From assembly GCA_937969395.1 (NCBI GenBank), contig CALBVI010000260.1:1-7210 (forward strand): 7,210 nucleotides of DNA, given 5' to 3'. This document shows, piece by piece, positions 1 through 6,708 of this stretch; the first letter of the stretch is position 1, and every line of letters begins with the position of its first letter. The translations under genes and the position numbers were made by a program. Below the pieces are notes generated by a model that was not told where the DNA came from, made no database searches, and was given only the letters and a program-made list of their open reading frames with translations. The DNA comes from an uncultured Spongiibacteraceae bacterium (GTDB lineage: Bacteria; Pseudomonadota; Gammaproteobacteria; Pseudomonadales; Dasaniaceae).

Positions 1-566
1 CCAACGATTATGTCGGTAAAGGTATGGCTGGCGGCAAGTTAGTGATTTACCCACCTAAAGTTAGCGAGTTTAAATCGCAAGACACTGCCATTATCGGTAA
101 TACATGTCTTTATGGTGCGACGGGCGGTCAATTGCATGCAGCGGGTATTGCGGGTGAGCGTTTTGCAGTGCGTAATTCAGGTGCATTTGCTGTTGTTGAA
201 GGCGCTGGCGATCACTGCTGTGAATACATGACGGGCGGTAACGTTACCGTATTGGGTAGTACCGGTGTGAACTTTGGCGCGGGTATGACTGGCGGCTTGG
301 CTTATGTGTTAGATGTCGATAGAACGTTTGTGGATAAATATAACCACGAGCTAGTTGAGTTACAACGTATTAATAGTGAATCATTAGAGCCTTACCGCAA
401 TCACTTATACGGTAATATTCAGACGTTTATTCAAGAGACGGGTTCTTTATGGGCGCAACATATTCTTGATAACTGGTCTGATTATGTTGGTAAGTTTTGG
501 TTGGTTAAACCCAAAGCTGCTGACTTAGATTCGTTGCTTAATACTATTACGCAGCAACCGGAATAA
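1..566 (+). CDS. gltB: Glutamate synthase (NADPH) large subunit, C-terminal end (partial)
   Basis: This is the last 187 residues of the large (alpha) subunit of NADPH-dependent glutamate synthase, which makes two glutamates from glutamine and 2-oxoglutarate in the cytoplasm. The frame is open to the left edge: codons from base 3 read [12 protein letters not shown], a typical GltB stretch, so the ATG at base 24 is internal and not a start. What is visible is the C-terminal GXGXG beta-helix domain, with its glycine-rich repeats ([21 protein letters not shown], then [21 protein letters not shown], then [15 protein letters not shown]), followed by a helical tail ending at TAA 564-566. The N-terminal amidotransferase, FMN and 3Fe-4S parts lie outside the window; the full family protein is about 1,480 residues. 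gltD starts 12 or 24 bases downstream on the same strand, so the two subunits are surely cotranscribed. Identification is firm from motifs and context. Confidence 0.96.
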   Translation, partial: NDYVGKGMAGGKLVIYPPKVSEFKSQDTAIIGNTCLYGATGGQLHAAGIAGERFAVRNSGAFAVVEGAGDHCCEYMTGGNVTVLGSTGVNFGAGMTGGLAYVLDVDRTFVDKYNHELVELQRINSESLEPYRNHLYGNIQTFIQETGSLWAQHILDNWSDYVGKFWLVKPKAADLDSLLNTITQQPE

Positions 567-2009
<1,443 letters not shown>

Positions 2010-2052
2010 TTAGTAGAAGCTTAGTTTTATATTATTGCGTTTGTTGTTAATA

Positions 2053-2082
2053 AAAGGTCAGACTGGTTCTGGCCTTTATTCT
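2053..2082 (+). terminator. Probable Rho-independent terminator after gltBD
   Basis: A 10-bp stem (2053-2062 paired with 2068-2077, one G-U wobble) closes on the 5-base loop CTGGT. It sits 44 bases after the gltD stop, is preceded by an A-rich run, and is followed by ATTCT. The U tract is weak and interrupted, so read-through into hemE is possible. The function is inferred from the position between two unrelated pathway genes. Confidence 0.55.
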
Positions 2083-2105
2083 ATATACCGTTCTGGGTTA
2101 TTGAG

Positions 2106-2133
2106 TTGTAAAAGGTATTTAGAATTTTAAATA
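2106..2133 (+). promoter_or_regulatory. Weak sigma70-like promoter candidate for hemE
   Basis: TTGTAA (2106-2111) and TAAATA (2128-2133) are separated by 16 bases, downstream of the gltBD hairpin and 24 bases before the hemE start. The matches to consensus are poor (4 of 6 and 3 of 6) and the region is AT-rich, so chance is likely. It is listed because hemE should need its own promoter if the preceding hairpin terminates. Confidence 0.2.
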
Positions 2134-2157
2134 ACTGTTAAAAGATTGAGAAAATAA

Positions 2158-3231
2158 ATGTCCGAATTAAAAAATGATCGTTTCCTTCGCGCGTTGTTAA
2201 AACAGCCAGTTGATGCAACACCGGTATGGATGATGCGGCAAGCGGGGCGTTATTTGCCAGAATATCGTGCAAGTCGTGCCAAGGCCGGTGATTTTATGTC
2301 GCTGTGCCGCAATGCGGAATTTGCCTGCGAAGTCACTATGCAGCCGTTAGATCGATACCCTAGTTTAGATGCGGCAATTTTATTCTCAGATATTTTAACC
2401 ATTCCCGATGCTATGGGCCTGGGGCTTTATTTTGAAACCGGTGAAGGGCCTAAATTTAAAAAGACTGTCCGTACCGCTAAAGACGTAGAAGCGTTACCAG
2501 TGCCTGATGCACAAAAAGATTTAGGCTATGTAATGAATGCGGTGTCGACGATTCGTAAAGAATTAAATGGCCGCGTACCGTTGATTGGTTTTTCTGGCAG
2601 CCCGTGGACTTTAGCAACGTATATGGTTGAGGGTGGTTCATCAAAAGATTTTCGTTTGGCAAAGGCGTTAGCCTTTAATGATCCTGTCACCATGCATGCT
2701 TTGTTAGATAAACTGACCCAGAGTGTTATTAGCTACTTAAATGCTCAAATTAAAGCCGGTGCTCAGGCGGTACAAATTTTTGATACTTGGGGTGGTGCGC
2801 TTAGCCATAATGCTTATCGCGAGTTTTCGTTAAATTATATGCAGAAAATTGTTAATGGCTTGATCCGCGAAAATGAAGGTCGGCAGGTACCGGTTATCTT
2901 GTTTACCAAAAATGGCGGTCAGTGGTTGGAGTCAATGGCAGATACTGGTGCGACAGCATTGGGTTTAGATTGGACTACCGATATTGCTGCGGCACGTGCT
3001 CGTGTAGGTGACAAGGTCGCCTTGCAGGGAAATATGGATCCGACCATGTTATATGCTTCGCCTAAGCGTATTCGTGAAGAAGTTGCGACTATTCTGCAGG
3101 GCTACGGTAATGGTACGGGGCATATTTTTAACTTGGGGCATGGTATTACGCCAGAAGTTGATCCTGCGAATGCCGGTGCGTTTATTGAGTCGGTTCATGA
3201 ATTGTCAGCCCAATATCATCAAGATTCATAA
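2158..3231 (+). CDS. hemE: Uroporphyrinogen decarboxylase
   Basis: HemE removes the four acetate carboxyls of uroporphyrinogen III to give coproporphyrinogen III in cytoplasmic haem synthesis; it needs no cofactor. The 357-residue product matches the usual length (354 in E. coli). The N-terminal family signature [15 protein letters not shown] is at residues 22-36, and the second signature [17 protein letters not shown] at 144-160. Residues expected at the active site by comparison with characterised enzymes are present: Arg27 and Arg31 in the first signature, Asp78 in FSDIL, Tyr155, Ser216 in DTWGGALS and His328 in NLGHG. The start at 2158 agrees with family N-termini ([14 protein letters not shown]). 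The ribosome site is weak (a GAG about 10 bases upstream). It follows gltD, an order I recall from Pseudomonas, but the hairpin between them suggests separate transcription. Confidence 0.97.
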   Translation: MSELKNDRFLRALLKQPVDATPVWMMRQAGRYLPEYRASRAKAGDFMSLCRNAEFACEVTMQPLDRYPSLDAAILFSDILTIPDAMGLGLYFETGEGPKFKKTVRTAKDVEALPVPDAQKDLGYVMNAVSTIRKELNGRVPLIGFSGSPWTLATYMVEGGSSKDFRLAKALAFNDPVTMHALLDKLTQSVISYLNAQIKAGAQAVQIFDTWGGALSHNAYREFSLNYMQKIVNGLIRENEGRQVPVILFTKNGGQWLESMADTGATALGLDWTTDIAAARARVGDKVALQGNMDPTMLYASPKRIREEVATILQGYGNGTGHIFNLGHGITPEVDPANAGAFIESVHELSAQYHQDS

Positions 3232-3245
3232 ATCTTAATAGCAGT

Positions 3246-3291
3246 GAAAGAGCGATTAAAGATAGCGTTATAGTTATTCTTAATCGCTTTC
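3246..3291 (+). terminator. Hairpin after hemE, possible terminator
   Basis: The arms AGCGATTAA (3251-3259) and TTAATCGCT (3280-3288) pair perfectly. GAAAG (3246-3250) can alternatively extend the stem with CTTTC (3287-3291) by bulging two bases. The loop is about 20 bases and no U tract follows, so this may be a weak or Rho-assisted terminator or an mRNA 3'-end stabiliser. It starts 15 bases after the hemE stop. Confidence 0.45.
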
Positions 3292-3371
3292 ATTGTTATA
3301 AATAAATATCTTCTATTGCCTCTCATCTGCATAATCTCAGCTTAAGTTAATATTCAATAAGTGGAGGATGT

Positions 3372-3629
3372 ATGCAGCGAATAACTATTTTTGGTCGAGA
3401 AAGTTGCGGTTTTTGTCGTCAGGCTAAAAGCTTGTGTGAGCTTCGTGATTTAGAATATCGTTATATTGATATTGAGCTTGAAGGCATCAGTAAAGCTGAT
3501 TTAGAAAAAACAGTGGGCGCTCCTGTTAATACTGTCCCGCAGATTTTTTGTGGCCAGGAATATATTGGAGGTTTTGACGCTTTTAGTGCTTATATTGAAA
3601 AGCACGGGATTGAAAAAGCGCAGGCCTAA
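3372..3629 (+). CDS. grxA: Glutaredoxin 1-type dithiol glutaredoxin
   Basis: A small cytoplasmic thiol-disulfide oxidoreductase that uses glutathione to reduce protein and mixed disulfides. In E. coli GrxA serves ribonucleotide reductase among other targets. The 85-residue length equals E. coli GrxA, and the landmarks line up: ITIFGRESCGFC at the N-terminus, EGISKADLEKTVGAPVNTVPQIF in the middle, and GGF at 66-68. The active site is Cys12-Gly-Phe-Cys15 instead of the usual Cys-Pro-Tyr-Cys. The cis-Pro loop TVP is at 54-56, and the GG glutathione-binding element is present. The start is supported by GGAGG at 3363-3367, four bases before the ATG. The gene is probably monocistronic, with a hairpin upstream and a strong terminator downstream. 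An alternative label such as grxC or nrdH is less likely because the inter-motif segment is GrxA-like. Confidence 0.9.
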   Translation: MQRITIFGRESCGFCRQAKSLCELRDLEYRYIDIELEGISKADLEKTVGAPVNTVPQIFCGQEYIGGFDAFSAYIEKHGIEKAQA

Positions 3630-3644
3630 AGCAGCAGAAGCTGA

Positions 3645-3700
3645 AATAGCTGGAATAAAAAAACGCGAGCTATGACTCGCGTTTTTTTATTCCAGCTATT
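3645..3700. terminator. Bidirectional Rho-independent terminator in a 25-bp-arm perfect palindrome
   Basis: Bases 3645-3669 and 3676-3700 are exact reverse complements, with a 6-base loop CTATGA. The core is CGCGAG/CTCGCG, flanked by A7 (3657-3663) on the left and T7 (3682-3688) on the right, so transcripts from either side see a GC stem followed by a U run. Outside the A/T tracts the match continues for 13 more base pairs (AATAGCTGGAATA). It sits between the convergent grxA (16 bases after its stop) and cysE (34 bases after its stop) and should end both transcripts. Confidence 0.93.
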
Positions 3701-3733
3701 GTTCTATTTTATTAAATCTACTATTCAGCTCCT

Positions 3734-4552
3734 TTACTTATCCATGTCACAGCTAATACCGTGGTTCATATCTAAGGCGGGTTGAGAACTGCTGGGATGG
3801 CCAATAATCTTTGCCGGTACGCCTGCAACCGTCGTGTGAGCAGGGACTGGCTGAAGTACAACGCTACCCGCGCCGATTTTTGCACCTTTCCCAATCGTTA
3901 TATTCCCAAGTATTTTAGCGCCCGCACTAATGAGTACGCCGTCGCCAACCTTAGGGTGGCGATCGCCGCCTTCTTTGCCGGTACCGCCTAGCGTGACCGA
4001 ATGCATCATTGATACATTGTTACCCACCGTGGCGGTCTCACCGATAACAACACCTGTCGCATGATCAATTAAAATACCGTGGCCAATAACCGCTGCAGGG
4101 TGAATGTCGACGCTGAACTGGGTTGAAATACAGTTCTGTAAAAATAGTGCTAAAGATTGTCGACCCTGTGCCCACAGCCAGTGAGCCACTCGATAAGCCT
4201 GTAGTGCATGAAAGCCCTTAAAATATAGAAAAGGCGTGGCATAGCTAGAGCAGGCGGAGTCACGTTCACGAATTGCTCGTAAATCACAGCGTGCCGATTT
4301 CGCAATGGAGGGGTCAGATTTTAACGCCTGCTCAATGACCTCTCGCAACAGCATGGCCGAAGCAGTGGGGCTATCAAGCTTATTGGCAAGGTGATAGCTG
4401 AGTGCGCATTCGAGTGATGTATGGTTGAGGATGGTTGAGTGTAAAAAGCTCGCCAGTACCGGTTCTTGTTGGCTGGTGAGTGTGATTTCCTCGCGAATAG
4501 AGTGCCAGATAGTGTCTTTATCTGTATTCATGGCAAGTGCTTGTGTAACCAT
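3734..4552 (-). CDS. cysE: Serine O-acetyltransferase
   Basis: CysE makes O-acetylserine from serine and acetyl-CoA, the committed step of cysteine synthesis in the cytoplasm. The 272-residue product aligns along nearly its whole length with E. coli CysE (273). It has a helical N-terminal domain, then a left-handed beta-helix of hexapeptide repeats from about residue 145. Expected catalytic and substrate residues are present: Asp149 in VDIHPAA, Asp163-His164 in IDHATG, and Arg198-His199 in GGDRHP. VTLGGTGK and the GVPAKI exit are also typical. The C-terminal tail after ALDMN is short and ends in DMDK, without the terminal isoleucine that docks into CysK in E. coli. The start at 4552 has only weak ribosome-site support (CGGA). 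The in-frame ATG at 4531 (MNTDKDTIWHSIR) matches the E. coli N-terminus better. The gene is transcribed toward grxA and may have its own promoter in the 114-base gap behind the methyltransferase gene. Confidence 0.95.
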   Translation of the reverse strand: MVTQALAMNTDKDTIWHSIREEITLTSQQEPVLASFLHSTILNHTSLECALSYHLANKLDSPTASAMLLREVIEQALKSDPSIAKSARCDLRAIRERDSACSSYATPFLYFKGFHALQAYRVAHWLWAQGRQSLALFLQNCISTQFSVDIHPAAVIGHGILIDHATGVVIGETATVGNNVSMMHSVTLGGTGKEGGDRHPKVGDGVLISAGAKILGNITIGKGAKIGAGSVVLQPVPAHTTVAGVPAKIIGHPSSSQPALDMNHGISCDMDK

Positions 4553-4666
4553 AATGTGTCCGAACTAAAATTTAAAAGAAAATAGTCGCATGTAAGTATA
4601 GCTATGTCAGCTTCGATAGTCTGTTAATTGACTTGTGTTTAATGGGGCAGGCTTAGTGAGCCGGCT

Positions 4667-5338
4667 TTAGTTAGCTAAGTGTGGCGAACAAACACAGTGC
4701 CATAATTGATGGCCTGACTGGCTATACTTACGCTCAAAGGGCGTTATGGCTTGCTCGGGATGAAATGGCTCGGCGCTAGCGTTAGTGCCAGCGATAGTCA
4801 TTGCTTGAGCAAACTCACGGATATATATGGGCCAATTACTTCTGATTTCAACCCTGCCCCCCAAGGCGAGTAGGTCACGAAAGACGGGAGAGCCGTGACA
4901 TCGCCTTTTCAATTGTGACGATTTGGGCCAAGGGTTGGGGTAAAGTAAAAAGTGTTTTATGGGTTTCCAGTTTGCCGCCACCGCTAAACGCCAAAAATCA
5001 TCAACATCAGCCCTAATTAATCGGTAATTAGTAACTTGATCAGAGGCATAATGCTCCGCATGTTTGTTGATACGGTGTGAAGATTTATCAATACCAATCA
5101 CTAAGGCATCAGGGTGAGCAGCGGCGATGTGTTTGGTACTTTCACCCACACCGCAGAAAGAGTCGAGAATAATTGGTCCGGCATGTTGCTTGACCTGCTC
5201 ATTAGCATTTTCAAAGGCTTGTAGGCTATAGTCAGGAATAGGTCTGCGAAAGCGATGTAGTAAATGTTTGCGAACAACGGCCTCAAGACTTTCATGAATG
5301 TCTTGTTGGTTGCTGACAATGTTTTTTGAATCAAGCAT
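4667..5338 (-). CDS. TrmB-like SAM-dependent methyltransferase (paralogue of tRNA guanine-N7 methyltransferase)
   Basis: This is a class I methyltransferase of the TrmB superfamily. Counting from the upstream TTG at 5359, LDSFCGVGEST (65-75) is the SAM-binding glycine loop and GIDKS (89-93) the ribose-binding strand. RADVDDFW (116-123), YPNPWPK (140-146), GGRVEIRSNW (167-176) and TPFER (206-210) correspond to TrmB motifs. Canonical TrmB has Asp in the P-D-P-W motif (Asp144 in E. coli, implicated in catalysis); here it is Asn142. The usual N-terminal RSFVRRxGR segment is replaced by a different basic stretch (VVRKHLLHRFRRPIPDY). A second, orthodox trmB probably lies elsewhere, so the substrate cannot be assigned. 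The start is taken at the ATG at 5338 (223 residues); the in-frame TTG at 5359 would give 230, and neither has a good ribosome site. It lies on the same strand as cysE, 114 bases before it, and is divergent from the acyltransferase gene. Confidence 0.8.
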   Translation of the reverse strand: MLDSKNIVSNQQDIHESLEAVVRKHLLHRFRRPIPDYSLQAFENANEQVKQHAGPIILDSFCGVGESTKHIAAAHPDALVIGIDKSSHRINKHAEHYASDQVTNYRLIRADVDDFWRLAVAANWKPIKHFLLYPNPWPKSSQLKRRCHGSPVFRDLLALGGRVEIRSNWPIYIREFAQAMTIAGTNASAEPFHPEQAITPFERKYSQSGHQLWHCVCSPHLAN

Positions 5339-5399
5339 GAGCTTATTGACCGAATTCAAGAGTAATAAAGAATGAAGTGATTAGGATTGGCAGTGAGTG

Positions 5400-5435
5400 C
5401 TTAGTATATCAAATCTTAAGCTGCCAAATACTAAG
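5400..5435. repeat. Inverted repeat in the divergent intergenic region
   Basis: CTTAGTAT (5400-5407) and ATACTAAG (5428-5435) form a perfect 8-bp inverted repeat with a 20-base spacer. It lies in the roughly 150-base gap between the divergently transcribed methyltransferase and acyltransferase genes. The centre-to-centre distance of the arms is 28 bases, near but not exactly three helical turns, so a dimeric regulator site is conceivable. The region is AT-rich and chance cannot be excluded. No convincing -35/-10 pair was found for either gene. Confidence 0.35.
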
Positions 5436-5496
5436 AGTTTAAAATTGGATAAGGTTTCGTGTAGTGTCGTTTTTAAATAAGATTAAGTTATAAATT

Positions 5497-6219
5497 ATGC
5501 GCAAAGATCACCGCCCCTATTGGGTAAAAAAAATGATTGTTGGTTTTCAGCTTTGGTATAGCAATCATTTTGTCCGTCCTGCCTGTGCAGCGCTGGGTGA
5601 AAACCATAACTTAATGAGGCCGTGGTGCGTCAACGTATCCGGTCCTAATATTCACATTGGCCAGTACGTCACTATGGTCGCGGAGGCCAGCGCGCAGATT
5701 CATTTAGTCGTATGGGGGCGTGAGGCCGAGACAGGGCAGTTAATCATTGGCGATTACGGCTTAATCTGTCCAGGAGTAAGAATATCCGTTAGCGATGAAG
5801 TGATTATTGGTGAAGGCGTGATGATCGCCAATGGCGTTTATATTACTGATTCCGATTGGCATGATATTTATGATCGCACTCAACGCAGTGAATTAATAAC
5901 ACCTGTGCATATTGCTGATAATGTCTGGTTGGGTGATCGCTGTAGCATTCTGAAGGGGGTCAGTATTGGGGAAAATAGTATTGTCGCTGCGAGTGCTGTA
6001 GTAACTAAAAACGTTCCGGCGAATGTAGTGGTGGCGGGTAACCCAGCTAAGGTAGTAAAAGAGTTAGATCCAGCAAAAGAAAAAAGAACGCGGGCGGATT
6101 TTTTCTCTGATCCCGAAGTGCTGCAGACTTTTTTTCAGCGCGTGGATCAGGAAAGTTTGTCAAAAAATAGCCTATTACATTGGCTGCGGACTATACTTAT
6201 TCCTAGTTCAAAAGATTAG
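5497..6219 (+). CDS. Left-handed beta-helix (hexapeptide repeat) acyltransferase, WbbJ/maltose acetyltransferase-like
   Basis: A 240-residue member of the LbH acyltransferase superfamily, whose members transfer acetyl or other acyl groups from CoA to sugars or related substrates. Repeats begin near residue 49 (GPNIHIGQYV) and run through IIGDYGLICPGVRISV (83-98), IIGEGVMIANGVYIT (103-117), VWLGDRCSILKGVSIGENSIVAASAVVTKNV (143-173) and the exit AGNPAKVV (180-187). DSDWHDIYD (118-126) is the loop expected to carry the catalytic His122. The N-terminal 40 residues are basic and aromatic with no clear signal peptide. The C-terminal 50 residues are a predicted helical extension ending in HWLRTILIPSSKD. 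The ATG at 5497 has no strong ribosome site, but the N-terminus looks natural. There are no neighbouring glycan genes, so the substrate is unknown. It is divergent from the TrmB-like gene, and the receiver gene lies 80 bases downstream on the same strand. Confidence 0.85.
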   Translation: MRKDHRPYWVKKMIVGFQLWYSNHFVRPACAALGENHNLMRPWCVNVSGPNIHIGQYVTMVAEASAQIHLVVWGREAETGQLIIGDYGLICPGVRISVSDEVIIGEGVMIANGVYITDSDWHDIYDRTQRSELITPVHIADNVWLGDRCSILKGVSIGENSIVAASAVVTKNVPANVVVAGNPAKVVKELDPAKEKRTRADFFSDPEVLQTFFQRVDQESLSKNSLLHWLRTILIPSSKD

Positions 6220-6236
6220 TGGCATAGTATTGCGCT

Positions 6237-6258
6237 GTATTTAAAGGAAGTTAAATAC
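6237..6258. repeat. Inverted repeat upstream of the receiver gene
   Basis: GTATTTAA (6237-6244) and TTAAATAC (6251-6258) are perfect 8-bp arms around AGGAAG. An overlapping alternative pairs TAGTATT (6225-6231) with AATACTA (6254-6260). No U tract follows and the stem is almost entirely A-T, so a terminator for the acyltransferase gene is unlikely. An operator or 5'-leader structure for the next gene is possible but unproven. The right arm shares AAATACTAA (6253-6261) with 5426-5434. Confidence 0.35.
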
Positions 6259-6288
6259 TAATAAATACGGCTAAGAGCATGATGAAGA

Positions 6289-6292
6289 GGAG
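6289..6292 (+). promoter_or_regulatory. Ribosome binding site for the receiver gene
   Basis: GGAG within AGAGGAG lies 7 bases before the ATG at 6300, the best-placed ribosome site in the right half of the window. It favours 6300 over the in-frame ATG at 6318, although the latter also has an AAGGA five bases upstream. Confidence 0.7.
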
Positions 6293-6299
6293 CTGGTAA

Positions 6300-6683
6300 A
6301 TGTTGGAAAAGGAAAGAATGCTAATCGTTAGCTCTAACTCAGAAGAGTTGATGCAGTTAATTACTATATTGGAAGATCGTTACGATATTGCTGAGTCTCC
6401 TGGCGGAGAGGATTGTATTGATAGAGCAACAGATTTATCGCCCGATATGATCTTAGTTGACGATATGATTATTGAGCCTAATTGCTATGAAATTTGTCAA
6501 TTGTTAAAGGCCGATACGGCCTCACAAGGTGTGCCGGTAGTCTTGATGTCTGATTTGCAGGCTGATGAGCTGGAGCAAGAACTCAATAATATTGATGCCG
6601 ATGATTATGTTTGCAAGCCTTTTGTAAAGCAGCATCTGTTAGAAAAAATTGAAACCCTATTGGCTTTTAAGCGAGCGCAGTAG
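6300..6683 (+). CDS. Stand-alone response-regulator receiver domain protein, atypical acidic pocket
   Basis: A 127-residue single-domain protein with the receiver (CheY-like) fold and no output domain. The predicted phospho-acceptor is Asp54 in MILVDDMI. The other switch positions are Ser84 (VVLMS), Lys106 followed by Pro107 (YVCKPF) and the LLKADTASQGVPVV segment after helix 3. The beta1 end, where receivers normally carry two acidic residues that hold magnesium (ILIVDDD), reads MLIVSSNSEE, so Ser11-Ser12 replace the acidic pair. The loop after Asp54 is also unusual (MIIEPNCYE in place of MMPxMDGYE). Phosphorylation by the standard mechanism is therefore doubtful, and it may be a pseudo-receiver acting as a protein-protein adaptor. 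No histidine kinase is adjacent. It follows the acyltransferase gene by 80 bases and converges on the srkA-like gene with a 25-base gap. Fold assignment is firm; function is unknown. Confidence 0.85.
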   Translation: MLEKERMLIVSSNSEELMQLITILEDRYDIAESPGGEDCIDRATDLSPDMILVDDMIIEPNCYEICQLLKADTASQGVPVVLMSDLQADELEQELNNIDADDYVCKPFVKQHLLEKIETLLAFKRAQ

Positions 6684-6708
6684 ATCATTTCTATTAGCTT
6701 GGTCCACG

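Noticed and set aside
3008..3238. 76-residue plus-strand open frame overlapping the end of hemE
   Set aside because: It lies in another frame inside a confidently identified gene, its translation is rich in Cys, Arg and Met with no recognisable motif, and it has no independent ribosome site.
3301..3362. Promoter or OxyR-type site upstream of grxA
   Set aside because: TAATCT and TAATAT hexamers occur in the AT-rich leader, but no partner -35 box or regulator motif at proper spacing could be supported.
3734..3780. Frameshift or truncation at the end of cysE
   Set aside because: The alternative minus-strand frames downstream of the divergence contain early stops and no trace of the long Ile-ended tail, so the short tail looks genuine.
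3782..3991. 69-residue plus-strand open frame antisense to cysE
   Set aside because: It is a shadow of the conserved beta-helix coding region of cysE and has no family resemblance.
4553..4666. Promoter or terminator in the gap between the TrmB-like gene and cysE
   Set aside because: A TATACT on the minus strand (4595-4600) has no -35 at a sensible distance, and AGCCGGCT is a short self-palindrome without a U tract; neither is strong enough to list.
5101..5334. 77-residue minus-strand open frame within the TrmB-like gene
   Set aside because: It is out of frame within a gene whose SAM motifs are clear; the hydrophobic stretch is a composition artefact.
6684..6708. Terminator between the receiver gene and the srkA-like gene
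   Set aside because: Only a 4-bp CCAC/GTGG pairing reaching into the srkA-like coding end is visible, with no U tract.
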